Below are positions 29,118 through 39,032 of a stretch of 64,000 nt of DNA, piece after piece. Under the pieces are notes generated by a model that saw nothing but the letters and a program-made list of their open reading frames with translations, made no database searches and had not been told where the DNA came from. This DNA comes from Chlamydiota bacterium (lineage in GTDB: Bacteria; Chlamydiota; Chlamydiia; Chlamydiales; Rhabdochlamydiaceae), in assembly GCA_022614855.1 (NCBI GenBank), contig JAKEHU010000008.1, forward strand, positions 16,097-80,096, given 5' to 3'. The position numbers and the translations under genes are program-made. Positions within the stretch are counted from its first letter, which is position 1. Every line of letters starts with the position of its first letter.

Positions 29118-29957
29118 ATGACAGAAGAAAAGATGGCAGAAGAAAAAAAAATAACCTCAATCAGCGAAGCGGAATTTGCGCGAGATACATTGGAGCGATA
29201 TTCAGGATGTAGTGTTTCTGATTTTCGGTCCAATTTACTTCTCACAAATTTTCCGAGATATGTGGACTATTTTGCAAAGACAAGGGGAGTGGCTATTGTC
29301 GAGGGGGCAATGTTTAAAGTAGCTCATTGTCCAAGCGAGGATGTGAGCATTTTGGATTTTAAGATTGGCTCTCCTGCAGCTGCACTTGTCATTGACCTCT
29401 GTTCCTTTTTGCCAATCAGGTCGAGCATTCTTTTGGGAATGTGTGGAGGACTTCGAAGGCGCTACCAGGTTGGCGATTATCTTGTTCCAGTTGCTAGTAT
29501 TCGAGATGAAGGAACTTCCAATTTTTATTTTCCTCCAGAGGTGCCTGCACTAGCAAATTTTTTGATGCAAAAAGCAGTGACAGAGGTGCTTCATTTGAAA
29601 AATACTCCCTATCATATCGGCATTACCTTTACCACAAATATGCGGTTTTGGGAGTTCAATGAAGAGTTTAAAAGTCGATTAAAAGCGACAAAAGCGCAAG
29701 GGATTGAAATGGAATGCGCCACACTTTTTTCGGCAAGTTATAAGAGAAAATTCACTTTGGGAGCACTACTACTCATCTCTGATCTTCCTTTGAATTCCGA
29801 TGGAATCAAGACGAAAAAAAGTTCTGAACAACTCTATCAGAATTTCATGGCAGATCATGTGGAGAAGGGGATTGCTATTTTAAAACATTCTCGTATCTTG
29901 CAATCGCAAAATGTGAAGGGCGCTTACCATCGCAATTTAGATCTTGGAAAAAAGTGA
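29118..29957 (+). CDS. amn: AMP nucleosidase
   Basis: 279 residues, the short form of the family. It is a purine nucleoside phosphorylase-like fold that hydrolyses AMP to adenine and ribose-5-phosphate. Seen: ILDFKIGSPAAALVIDL, LLGMCGGLRRRYQVGDYLVP, RDEGTSNFYFP and the catalytic-region QGIEMECATLFSAS. GAGAGGGAG precedes the ATG. The stop codon overlaps the GTG start of the next gene (tpsA) by 4 bases, suggesting translational coupling between unrelated functions. In Chlamydia amn lies close to efp and mfd, as here. Confidence 0.88.
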   Translation: MTEEKMAEEKKITSISEAEFARDTLERYSGCSVSDFRSNLLLTNFPRYVDYFAKTRGVAIVEGAMFKVAHCPSEDVSILDFKIGSPAAALVIDLCSFLPIRSSILLGMCGGLRRRYQVGDYLVPVASIRDEGTSNFYFPPEVPALANFLMQKAVTEVLHLKNTPYHIGITFTTNMRFWEFNEEFKSRLKATKAQGIEMECATLFSASYKRKFTLGALLLISDLPLNSDGIKTKKSSEQLYQNFMADHVEKGIAILKHSRILQSQNVKGAYHRNLDLGKK

Positions 29958-32900
29958 TAAGCCAATTTTTGCTTTTCTTTCTTTTCTTTTTTTTACCTTT
30001 GTTAGCAAAGCCACATGGTTCTTCAGTGCGATCTGGGGAGGTTTCTTTCAAAGAAAGTGGATCGAGTCTTGAAATCAATGCGTCAGATAAAGCGATTATT
30101 GATTGGAAGGGTTTTTCGATCGATAAGAATGAACTCGTCAAATTTTTTCAACCAAGTGTGAATAGCGCTGTTCTCAATCGAGTTTTTGGAGGGGAAGTAA
30201 GTGAGATTTTTGGAAGGTTGGAAGCAAATGGATTTGTCTATCTGCTCAACCCAAATGGGATTCTCATTGGAAGAGAAGGAGTCATCGATACTGGGGGGTT
30301 TATCGCGTCTACCTTTGATTGTTTTGATCGGGATTTTCTCCAAGATCGGGAGCTGCTTTTTTCTGGGGATAGCAAAGATGTAATTGTCAATGAGGGAACA
30401 GTTCGCGCAAAAGATGGCGATATTCTTTTGATTGGATATCGAATTCAAAATCGAGGAACTTTAGAAGCTCAAAGTGGAGCGGTTTGCTTAGGAGCAGGTC
30501 TACAAATATGCGTGCAGCCAAAGAGAAGCGAGCGGATTTTCATCATCCCTGGAAAAAATCTAGAGTTGCAGAAAGAGGGGGTAGGAATTGAACAAATTGG
30601 TGTGATCAAAGCTCTTCAAGTTGAAGTGAAAGCTTTTGGAAATCCCTATGCTATTGCAATCAAACAGACTGGCTCTATTGAGGCAACTGGGTTTTTAGAA
30701 AAAGAGGGAAAAATCTTCCTTGTTGCGGATGGAGGAATGAGTCAAATTTCGGGGCAGTTGACAGCAAAATCTCAGAACAAAGGAGGAGAAATTCGTCTTT
30801 TAGGAAATGAAGTGGGAATTACAGAAGGAGCAACCATTGATGTTTCTGGGGATTTTGGTGGCGGCACAGTTTTAGTAGGAGGAGATTTTCAAGGAAAAAA
30901 TTCTAAAATTGCGAATGCAAAACTCGTTGTGATGGAAAAAGGGACTATAATTGATGCAAGTGCAAAACATCAGGGTAGAGGAGGAAGGGTCATTCTCTTT
31001 TCAGAAGGAGCGACTTTTTTTGAGGGAGATATTCAAGCAAAAGGGGCAGGTTTTGGTGGCGATGGCGGTCTGATTGAAATTTCGGGAAAGGAGTATTTGC
31101 ATGATCGAGGAAATGCCACAGCCTTTTCCTCTTGGGGAAACCCTGGTGAGATTTTTTTAGATCCGACAAATGTGACCATTGCAACAAATGCGGGTGTAGA
31201 TACGAATGCCGCTTTTAGTGTGGTTGCTGGAACGGGATCTTATACCTATTCAGCTGCAACGAGCACTCTTGATAATGCTCTTCTTGCAACTCGGCTTGGA
31301 ACTTCCAATGTAGTTGTATCCACTGATTCTTCTTTTAATTCTGCTGGCACTATTTCTGTGATGAATAATGTAGTCTGGAATTCGGCTTTTAGCTTGAGTC
31401 TGCTTGCAGCAAGCGATATTTCCTTTCAAGCATCTGTCCGAAATAATGGATCAGGATCCATATCCATTACATCTCCAAGTACAATTACACTGACGAGTCC
31501 TGTGGCTCCTGTGGAAGTTCGAACGAATACAGGAAATGTAACTATGACAAGCGGTGTGGATATTTTGCTAAATCCACAAGGAGTAAATTCTACGAGCATT
31601 CGAAGCAATGAAAGACTTGCAATAACAGCAGGACGGGATCTCATTTTAAATGGAAATGCTACAGGTGGCGATGCTTTTATTGCTACTGGAAGTAGTGCAA
31701 ATACTTTTGTGGTGGGTAGAGATTTAATCCTTAATGGAGGATCTGGAGCAGCGAGCAGCGTAGAAATTAGCTCTCAATTTAGCCTAACCTCAATGAATCC
31801 AATGGATTTTTCCGTTGGGGGAAATGTAACTCTAATGGGCGGCAGTGGTGCAGGATCTTATGCACTCATAGCAAATGTGCCTGCAAGTCCTGGATCAGCA
31901 AACCTTCTTTTTTCTGAAATTGGAGGAAACCTAACTTTAACTGGTGGGACAGCAGCAGATTCTTTTTGTTTAGTCGGGTGTCTTAATACTAACAACGTGG
32001 GATTAATTCTTTCTGGAAATATTACTCTGGACCACATTGGGGGAAATGTCGTTTTGCAAAGTTCTGGGATACGTTCTCTCACCCAAATCGGATATTTTGA
32101 TTCTGCAACATCAGCAGCTTCTCAATATACAGGGGATGTCAGATTAAATCAGATTGATGGAAATGTCGTCCTGCAAGGAGGGTCAGGAGCGAATAGCTCG
32201 GCGATCATCGGCCATGGAAATAGTCTTTCTCATCCAGGAAATATCTACGCAGGATCTATTGTTGCATCTTCAGGAGGTGCACATGTTACTTTGCAACCAG
32301 GAACAGGAGCGCGCAGCGATGCAATCATTGGTTTTGAAGCGGCAGTTGGAGCCACAACGACCGTTAACTCTTCTTTAGTGCGAGTAATCAGCGGAGGAAC
32401 CATTGATATTCATGGAGGGATAGGGACGAATGCGGCAATCGGTTTTTACAATAATTATGCTGGAACAACTACGAATGTACACATTGGACTTGTTGAGGTG
32501 CAAGCTTCTTCAACACTTACTTTGAATGCAGGCAATGAAATAGGAGGAGCTGGAGGAGCTGCTGCAATTGGAACTTTTACTTTAACTGGAATTGCATCTA
32601 GCAATGTCAATGTCGTTTCAGGAGATCTATTCTTAAACGGATCAGTCGGAGCAAATACTGGTTTTGCGCGGATTGTCAATGGACCAATTGGAGCAGAAGA
32701 TGATCCCGTCGATGTTACGATCCACTGTTTAAATGGACACATTGGAAGTGGAAGCGCAGCTTTAGGACATGCAGAGATCTATTCTCAAAGAAATTTAACT
32801 TTGATTGCTGATAAAAGTCTTTTTCTCAATCCCGATAGCCTTATTCATACTGTAAATGGAACTCTCGTTTTAGTTGTTGATGAGAAGAATTCTACTAGAC

Positions 32901-33379
32901 CCGAAACTGGAAGTGGAAGATTTGTTAAACTTTCCACTGCAACCATTACAACAAACGGACCTCTTTTCATTTTTACCTCAAAACGCGATCAAAACTTTAT
33001 TGAAGGATTGATCAATGGGGCTCCTTTTATTCCAGGTCCGCTTTATCTCAACTCTTCATCGGAAGTATGGGATAGCTATTTTTCTGAAGGAATATTTGTA
33101 AATGGATTTCCCTTTACCATTTTTTACAAAGATGGAGCACCAAACTTTCGCGTTAAATATGGAGCGGCCATTTCAGAAGCTTTTCACGACTTAGCAACTT
33201 ATGATGATTTTCTCTTCGTTTCCAAATATTTTGAAGTGGGATATGACAAAATTTCTTATGAGTTTGAATACAAAAATAAAAAAGCTCTTTCCAGCTATGA
33301 ATTATTCAGAGATGAAATATTGCGAATGATTAGAAGAACATATAGAAATTATAATACGAAATACATACCGTGTTTTTAA
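29954..33379 (+). CDS. Two-partner secretion exoprotein TpsA (filamentous haemagglutinin family)
   Basis: 1141 residues with GTG start and hydrophobic leader (MISQFLLFFLFFFLPLLAKP). Residues 20-270 form the TPS secretion domain: LEINASDKAIIDWKGFSID, SAVLNRVFGG, then VYLLNPNGILIGREGVIDTG with the hallmark NPNG. The rest is beta-helical and low in Cys, with imperfect repeats of the type GGNVTLMGGSGAGSYALIAN, GGNLTLTGGTAADSFCLVG and DGNVVLQGGSGANSSAIIGH. The last 150 residues differ and may be the functional tip. It would be exported by Sec, then through TpsB at 33398. It is expected to be surface-bound or released; the ligand is unknown. Confidence 0.88.
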   Translation: MISQFLLFFLFFFLPLLAKPHGSSVRSGEVSFKESGSSLEINASDKAIIDWKGFSIDKNELVKFFQPSVNSAVLNRVFGGEVSEIFGRLEANGFVYLLNPNGILIGREGVIDTGGFIASTFDCFDRDFLQDRELLFSGDSKDVIVNEGTVRAKDGDILLIGYRIQNRGTLEAQSGAVCLGAGLQICVQPKRSERIFIIPGKNLELQKEGVGIEQIGVIKALQVEVKAFGNPYAIAIKQTGSIEATGFLEKEGKIFLVADGGMSQISGQLTAKSQNKGGEIRLLGNEVGITEGATIDVSGDFGGGTVLVGGDFQGKNSKIANAKLVVMEKGTIIDASAKHQGRGGRVILFSEGATFFEGDIQAKGAGFGGDGGLIEISGKEYLHDRGNATAFSSWGNPGEIFLDPTNVTIATNAGVDTNAAFSVVAGTGSYTYSAATSTLDNALLATRLGTSNVVVSTDSSFNSAGTISVMNNVVWNSAFSLSLLAASDISFQASVRNNGSGSISITSPSTITLTSPVAPVEVRTNTGNVTMTSGVDILLNPQGVNSTSIRSNERLAITAGRDLILNGNATGGDAFIATGSSANTFVVGRDLILNGGSGAASSVEISSQFSLTSMNPMDFSVGGNVTLMGGSGAGSYALIANVPASPGSANLLFSEIGGNLTLTGGTAADSFCLVGCLNTNNVGLILSGNITLDHIGGNVVLQSSGIRSLTQIGYFDSATSAASQYTGDVRLNQIDGNVVLQGGSGANSSAIIGHGNSLSHPGNIYAGSIVASSGGAHVTLQPGTGARSDAIIGFEAAVGATTTVNSSLVRVISGGTIDIHGGIGTNAAIGFYNNYAGTTTNVHIGLVEVQASSTLTLNAGNEIGGAGGAAAIGTFTLTGIASSNVNVVSGDLFLNGSVGANTGFARIVNGPIGAEDDPVDVTIHCLNGHIGSGSAALGHAEIYSQRNLTLIADKSLFLNPDSLIHTVNGTLVLVVDEKNSTRPETGSGRFVKLSTATITTNGPLFIFTSKRDQNFIEGLINGAPFIPGPLYLNSSSEVWDSYFSEGIFVNGFPFTIFYKDGAPNFRVKYGAAISEAFHDLATYDDFLFVSKYFEVGYDKISYEFEYKNKKALSSYELFRDEILRMIRRTYRNYNTKYIPCF

Positions 33380-33397
33380 TAACCTTAAGATCTTCTA

Positions 33398-35437
33398 ATG
33401 AAAAAGTTTTTCTTTTTCTTTTTAGGAATTCATTTTGCAATCTTTTCTTATGAACCCTTTTCGCAAAAGGTGGTTGTAAAAGGAATTTGGGTTTCTGGAA
33501 AGGTCCATTGGAAGATGGAAAGAGAAAAAGAGATGCGAGGAGTAGAAATCGATCGTAGTCTTAGAATTTCTGAATATGAAGATTTGAAAAAAAAACTGAC
33601 CCCTTTTATTGGAAGGTATCTCACTTCCGATCTGGTAATTGAAGTAAAAGAGGTCATTAGAAATTTTTATCAAAAAGAACATGAGATCGAGCCAAAGATT
33701 GTCATTCCTTTTCAAAATTTTTCTGATGGAATTCTACATGTGCAGGTTCTTGAACAGGTAGTTGTACAATCTGCGCCAGAAAAAGATGTGCGCATGCCGC
33801 CCGAAAGGTTACAAATAAGAGAAAAGCCAATCATTTCAGCTCTTCGCGGTGTTGTTTTAGTTGCAGATAAAAAAGATGTAGGAAAGTTAGATCCTGAAGA
33901 TTTTCTTGGAATGCAAGCTTATGGAATAGAAATTCCTTGTGGAATAGAAAAGCTGCGCTGCAATTTAGAACCTTTTTTTATTGGGCAGCCTTTGACAACA
34001 GATCTTCTCTATCGATTGAAAAAGGAAATTATCGAGTTTTACCAAAAGTGCAAACGACCAGTAGTTATCATTACTTTACCTGAGCAGGAGATCACAAATG
34101 GAGTGGTCTATCTTGTTGTAACCGAAACAAAATTGGGAGAAATTTGTGTAGAGGGAAATCGCTGGTTTCCTGCTTCTAGATATAAAAATCTCATTCGAAT
34201 GAAGCCTGGTAGCCGAATTAATACCGATCGTCTCCTTTCAGATCTCGCTTGGATCAATCGCAACCCTTTTCGCAGAGCAGATCTCTTTTTTACCCCTGGA
34301 AAAGATCTAGGGACGACAGATATTAAGTTGATGGTAAAAGATCACATTCCTTTGCGGGTTTATGCAGGGGGAGATAATACAGGAAGCGACATAACGGGAA
34401 ATACCCGTTTTTTTACTGGAGTAACTTGGGGAAATGCTCTTTTTTTGGACCACATTGCAGAATATCAATACACAACGTCGCGAGACTTTAAAAAGTTTCA
34501 AATGCACAGTGGAAATTATACCATTCCTCTTCCATGGCACCATTTTTTATTTTTCTTTGGGGGTTATTGCACAATTGAACCCAAGATCAACCGATTTTTT
34601 CAGTCTAACTCAGCACATACCGCTCAAGCGAGCATCCGCTATGTAGCCCCATTTGGGAAAACCTATAAAAATACCCTGAAGCAGTTTGCTATTGGTTTCG
34701 ACTGGAAAAATACGGATAACAATTTGAATTTTGTCTCAGATGGTAACATGATTCCCATTGTAACAAAAACGATAAACTTAACCCAATTCATGGGAGGCTT
34801 TTCTTATGGAAAGGAGACAAATCACCATAAAATTACGGCGAGCATAGATCTATTTTGGTCCCCTGGGAAAATTCTCCATGAGAATCAAAGTGATAAGGAT
34901 TTTAACAACTTAAACCCAGGAGCTGTGAATAACTATGTGTATGGTCGTGCAACTTTGGGAGAGGTGATCTATTTTCTTCATAAGTGGGCTTTTTCTGTCC
35001 TCACAAGAGGGCAGTTCACCAACCATGTTCTTTTGCAAAGCGAAGAATTTGGATTGGGGGGTTATGATACTGTAAGAGGATTTAATGAAAGAGAGCTCAA
35101 TGCAGACAATGCTCTTTGCGTAAATGTCGAACTTCGCACGCGTCCTCTTCATCTTTTCAAATGGAAAAAAAGAAGGGATGATTTAATCATCCTTGCTTTT
35201 TTTGACTATGGCCTTGGCCATTTAAAGTTTAGAGGACCTCAAGTGACTCCACCGGTTGCAATGGAAACGCTAGTGGTTCGCAAATATGAATATCTCATGA
35301 GTTTTGGACCTGGTATTCGCTATACAATTGCTCCGAATCTGATGTTTCGCTTTGATTGGGGAATCAAACTTCACAAAGCTTTTTCCAGTGATAGTTCCTG
35401 GAGCAAAGTTCATCTCGGTGCAGTCTTAAGTTTTTAA
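33398..35437 (+). CDS. Two-partner secretion transporter TpsB with an extra POTRA-like domain
   Basis: 679 residues with signal peptide. Starts 18 bp after tpsA, its likely partner. The canonical POTRA1 is at about 172-246 (GIEIPCGIEKLRCNLEPFF to YLVVTETKLGE) and POTRA2 begins VEGNRWFPASRYKNLIRMK. The barrel follows, with SEEFGLGGYDTVRGFNERE. Ahead of these, residues 48-122 (GVEIDRSLRISEYEDLKKKL to VQVLEQVVVQ) look like a second copy of POTRA1, so three POTRA-like domains are likely instead of two. The orphan TpsB at 9841 shares many segments (NADNALC, ENRWF/GNTRFF, SGNYTI), so the two are paralogues. Confidence 0.86.
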   Translation: MKKFFFFFLGIHFAIFSYEPFSQKVVVKGIWVSGKVHWKMEREKEMRGVEIDRSLRISEYEDLKKKLTPFIGRYLTSDLVIEVKEVIRNFYQKEHEIEPKIVIPFQNFSDGILHVQVLEQVVVQSAPEKDVRMPPERLQIREKPIISALRGVVLVADKKDVGKLDPEDFLGMQAYGIEIPCGIEKLRCNLEPFFIGQPLTTDLLYRLKKEIIEFYQKCKRPVVIITLPEQEITNGVVYLVVTETKLGEICVEGNRWFPASRYKNLIRMKPGSRINTDRLLSDLAWINRNPFRRADLFFTPGKDLGTTDIKLMVKDHIPLRVYAGGDNTGSDITGNTRFFTGVTWGNALFLDHIAEYQYTTSRDFKKFQMHSGNYTIPLPWHHFLFFFGGYCTIEPKINRFFQSNSAHTAQASIRYVAPFGKTYKNTLKQFAIGFDWKNTDNNLNFVSDGNMIPIVTKTINLTQFMGGFSYGKETNHHKITASIDLFWSPGKILHENQSDKDFNNLNPGAVNNYVYGRATLGEVIYFLHKWAFSVLTRGQFTNHVLLQSEEFGLGGYDTVRGFNERELNADNALCVNVELRTRPLHLFKWKKRRDDLIILAFFDYGLGHLKFRGPQVTPPVAMETLVVRKYEYLMSFGPGIRYTIAPNLMFRFDWGIKLHKAFSSDSSWSKVHLGAVLSF

Positions 35438-35450
35438 CCTGATTACATAT

Positions 35451-35703
35451 TTAACCACAGAGAACACAGAGTGCACAGAGAGAAGAAAAAAATTCGATAT
35501 TAACCCGACTTGCCCCCTATTCCCCCTTATTCGCGAACTGCGACGGGCAATCTGCTGCGCTTTGTTCGTCGCCAAGGTGCTTCTACCTTGGCTTTCTCAC
35601 GAATCTTGCATTTTATCCATCTCGCTTCGCGAATAAGGGGGAATAGGGGGCAAGTCGGGTATTAGTTTTTTTTCCTCCGTGTGTTCTGTGATCTCTGTGG
35701 TAA
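35451..35703. repeat. Long perfect inverted repeat with flanking ACCACAGAG repeats
   Basis: A 35-bp arm (35503-35537, starting ACCCGACTTGCCCCCTATTC) has an exact complement at 35626-35660. The 88-bp loop includes a smaller hairpin GCCAAGGTGCTTCTACCTTGGC-like (arms GCCAAGGT and ACCTTGGC). Outside it, ACCACAGAGAACACAGAG (35454) and CTGTGATCTCTGTGGT (35686) are partial complements. It is G/C-richer than its surroundings and lies between convergent tpsB and mfd. It fills almost the whole gap 35438-35726. Confidence 0.85.
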
Positions 35704-35726
35704 AAAAAAAAGACGAAACGAAGGGT

Positions 35727-38700
35727 TTATTCTAGGAGTTTGACAACTTGTTCTTCAAATTCTTTTGGATTTTTCGTTGGAGGAAGAGGAAAAACTTTTT
35801 TATCTATGGTTTGTTCTTTTTTCTTTTCAGCAGTAAACGTAAAACGTTCAAATTTTAAGGATATGTATTGTTTTTCAGAAGCAATGAGTCGAATTTTCGA
35901 CAAGTGATAGAGCCAAATGACAGGAGGTGGAGGTTTGCCAAAGCGATCTTCAATTTCTACCAGTAGATGATCGATCTCTTTCAGAGAAGTTGCATCTCCT
36001 AAGCGATGGTATAATTCCATTCGCAGACTTGGTTCAGGAATATATGTTTCAGGAAACTTGGCATCGAAGGAAAATTCCATTTTTGTTTCCACAAATCGAG
36101 GAGAAGATTTTTGACGAAGGGCTGCAATTGTCCGTTTTAAGAGTTTACAGTAGAGATGAAATCCAATTGAAGAAACTTGCCCAGACTGCTCGGTACCGAG
36201 AATATCTCCTGCACCGCGGATTTCAAGATCTTTCATGGCAATTTTTATTCCGCTTGCAAATCCCGAAGCTTCTAAAAGGGCCTTCAATCTTTTTTGCGGC
36301 TTTTCAAGCAGGACTTTTCCCTTTGGGATCAAAAAATAGGCAAAAGCAGGGCGATTCCATCTCCCTACTCTTCCTCTCATTTGATAGAGATCGGCAAGGC
36401 CAAATTGCTCAGCATGTTCGATGAGGATCGTATTTGCATTGGGGATATCGATTCCATTTTCAATGATGGTGGTGGAGACCAAGATATCGATTTTTCCGGT
36501 TTTAAAAGCGTGAAAGATCGTATCGATCTCATCAGGATGCATCTGCCCATGAGCGACTCCAATGAGGGCCTGAGGGAGAATTTTTTGCAATTCTTCTTTC
36601 ACTTTGAAAATTGTCTCCACCCGATTGTGTATATAAAATGCCTGTCCATCTCTTGCAAGTTCTCGCATTAAGGCATTTTGAATTAAAGAGGGCTCCTTTT
36701 CTGCAACATAGGTTTTGATGGGAAGTCGATCTTGAGGAGGAGTATAGATTGTAGAAATATCTTTTGCTCCCATGATGGATAGATATAATGTTCGCGGAAT
36801 GGGAGTAGCAGAAAGAGTGAGACAATCAACACCCGTTTTGATTTTTTTTAAATACTCTTTTGCTCTGACTCCAAATCTCTGCTCTTCATCGATGATGATG
36901 AGCCCTAAATCTTTAAATTTTACATCTTTCCCAATCAAGCGATGGGTACCAATCACAATATCGATTACACCTTTTTCGATTTTTTGTAGATTTTCTCTCA
37001 TCTGTTTTGGGGAAATGAATCTCGATAAGACAGCAATTTGGACAGGATAATTTGCCATTCTCTCAGAAAAAGTTTCGAAGTGTTGCATCGCAAGAACAGT
37101 TGTGGGGACTAGTACAGCGACTTGCTTTTTTCCATCTGTAATTGCTTTGAAAGCAGCGCGCATGGCAACTTCTGTTTTTCCATAGCCCACATCTCCACAG
37201 AGAAGGCGATCCATTGCCTTTTTTGAGATCATGTCTTTTTTAATTGCAGCAATTGCAGTGATCTGATCTTCCGTTTCTGGAAAGGGAAAATCTCTTTCGA
37301 AAGATTCCATTTCAGAACTATCTTCCGAAAAAGAATATCCTCCATGAATTTCGCGCTCAGCACTTACTTCCAAAAGATCTTTGGCGTAACCCATGATGGT
37401 CTTTTGCGCATGGAGAAGTTGTTTTTGCCATCTTTGTCCACCGATTTGATTTAATGAAACGACCTCATTTTCACTAGATCCAATGTATTTTGAAACGAGA
37501 TGGGCAGAATTCATTGGTACATAGAGTTTGCTATTTTCTGCATATTCGATGACGAGAAATTCCGATTCAACTCCTTGGTGGTTTGGCCTTTTTTCTATTC
37601 CAAGATATTTTCCAATTCCCTGATGAAAATGAACGACGAGGTCTCCGGGTATGAGTTCATGAAATTCTGCTACGGGCGCATGAAAAGAGCTCCTCCATTT
37701 TTCTCTTCGTATTTGATATTTGTGTGTGAGTTCTGTCATAGGGAAAAAAGCAGCCATGCAGTCGCTTAAGACAAATCCTCTAGAGAGATATCCTCTTTCA
37801 AAGATCGTTTTTTCTGGGAGAAGAATTTGCTGTTCTTTGATTTTTGCTTTAAAAGAGTTTTCTTCGGATTCAGTAGAAGTGATGATGTGGAGTTCTAAAG
37901 AAGATTTCGCCTGTGCATGAATTCCCTGTAACAATTCATCTGCACCTTTTACCTTTTCTACTTGTGAAAGAGAAAAAAAATCTCCAATTTCCATGAAGGG
38001 AAAGGTCCATCTTTTTGCAGAAATTTTTTGATGAAAAATTTCAAAGGAAAGTGGCTGAAGCGGCTGTTCTCCAGTATAATAAGAGCGACCAACTCTTTTG
38101 GAAATCTCCACTTCAGAGAGAGATTCAACAGGTTGATCTGAAAAGAAGATTTTCTGTAAAGAATTGATCTGAGAAAAAAGTTCTTCGAATGTAAAGAAAA
38201 AGCGCGAGCGCACTGCTGGAAATTTTTGCAAATTTACATACCTATCTTCCAATTCTAGAAGACCATCGAAAATGACAATGACATTTTCATCTAAATAATC
38301 AAATAAAGAGGATAACTCCTTTTGCTCTAAAAGAAGTTTTGATTCATCAACAGGCGAAAGAAAAAATTGGTCTACTTTTTCAACGGATTTTTGCCCTGAT
38401 GGATCATAGCTTCTAATCGATTCAATCGTATCTCCTAAAAATTCAATGCGAAAGGGCTGCGGAGAAGAAATGGGAAAAATATCGATGATTCCTCCGCGAA
38501 GAGCAAACTCTCCTTTTAAAGATGCGACTGCAGCTTTTTGATATCCAAGAAGTGTCAATTTTTCTGGCAGGGATGAAAAGGTAAGATGTTGTCCAACTTT
38601 CCAGATTTGGCAAAGCGAAGAAAGATGAGATGGATGAGAGATTTTTTGCAGGCAAGCTTGAAGGCTGCAGAAAAGAATAAAAGGGGAGTTTGGATTTTTT

Positions 38701-39032
38701 ATCAGTTTATATAAGACCTCAAATCGCTTTCCAATAATGTCTAAACTTGGAGGAATTTCTTCTCCAGGGAAAGTATCCCATGCTGGAAAATCTTGAAAAT
38801 GTTGAACACCAAAGTAATTGAGATCATTCATCAAGAGATTTTCCCTTGTTTCTCCAGAAATGACAGCAATTTTTTTTCCAGTTGCTTCTAAGATCAAATG
38901 CAAAAGACAGGCTTTAGGCGAATCCCATAAACCCTCAATGAGCAAAGAGGGCTCTTTCGCTACAGCCTCTGAAAATTTTTGGAGATTATTACTTTTGAGA
39001 AAAGGATTCACACCGATAATTTGATTAGACAT
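35727..39032 (-). CDS. mfd: Transcription-repair coupling factor Mfd
   Basis: 1101 residues. UvrB-like N-terminal domains come first (the ALRGGIIDIFPISSPQPFRI region), then the RNA-polymerase-interaction domain (PGDLVVHFHQGIGKYLGIEK), a RecG-like translocase with Walker A CGDVGYGKTEVAMRAAFKA, the Asp-Glu-Glu-Gln box DEEQRFGV, SATPIPRTLYLS and GRVGRWNRPAFAYFL, and a C-terminal regulatory domain. It removes stalled RNA polymerase from DNA lesions and recruits UvrA. It is downstream of alaS with 25 bp overlap. The order mfd-alaS-tkt agrees with Chlamydia as I recall it. Confidence 0.96.
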   Translation of the reverse strand: MSNQIIGVNPFLKSNNLQKFSEAVAKEPSLLIEGLWDSPKACLLHLILEATGKKIAVISGETRENLLMNDLNYFGVQHFQDFPAWDTFPGEEIPPSLDIIGKRFEVLYKLIKNPNSPFILFCSLQACLQKISHPSHLSSLCQIWKVGQHLTFSSLPEKLTLLGYQKAAVASLKGEFALRGGIIDIFPISSPQPFRIEFLGDTIESIRSYDPSGQKSVEKVDQFFLSPVDESKLLLEQKELSSLFDYLDENVIVIFDGLLELEDRYVNLQKFPAVRSRFFFTFEELFSQINSLQKIFFSDQPVESLSEVEISKRVGRSYYTGEQPLQPLSFEIFHQKISAKRWTFPFMEIGDFFSLSQVEKVKGADELLQGIHAQAKSSLELHIITSTESEENSFKAKIKEQQILLPEKTIFERGYLSRGFVLSDCMAAFFPMTELTHKYQIRREKWRSSFHAPVAEFHELIPGDLVVHFHQGIGKYLGIEKRPNHQGVESEFLVIEYAENSKLYVPMNSAHLVSKYIGSSENEVVSLNQIGGQRWQKQLLHAQKTIMGYAKDLLEVSAEREIHGGYSFSEDSSEMESFERDFPFPETEDQITAIAAIKKDMISKKAMDRLLCGDVGYGKTEVAMRAAFKAITDGKKQVAVLVPTTVLAMQHFETFSERMANYPVQIAVLSRFISPKQMRENLQKIEKGVIDIVIGTHRLIGKDVKFKDLGLIIIDEEQRFGVRAKEYLKKIKTGVDCLTLSATPIPRTLYLSIMGAKDISTIYTPPQDRLPIKTYVAEKEPSLIQNALMRELARDGQAFYIHNRVETIFKVKEELQKILPQALIGVAHGQMHPDEIDTIFHAFKTGKIDILVSTTIIENGIDIPNANTILIEHAEQFGLADLYQMRGRVGRWNRPAFAYFLIPKGKVLLEKPQKRLKALLEASGFASGIKIAMKDLEIRGAGDILGTEQSGQVSSIGFHLYCKLLKRTIAALRQKSSPRFVETKMEFSFDAKFPETYIPEPSLRMELYHRLGDATSLKEIDHLLVEIEDRFGKPPPPVIWLYHLSKIRLIASEKQYISLKFERFTFTAEKKKEQTIDKKVFPLPPTKNPKEFEEQVVKLLE

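Noticed and set aside
35927..36424. 165-codon plus-strand frame inside mfd
   Set aside because: Opposite-strand shadow of a well conserved gene with no recognisable domain.
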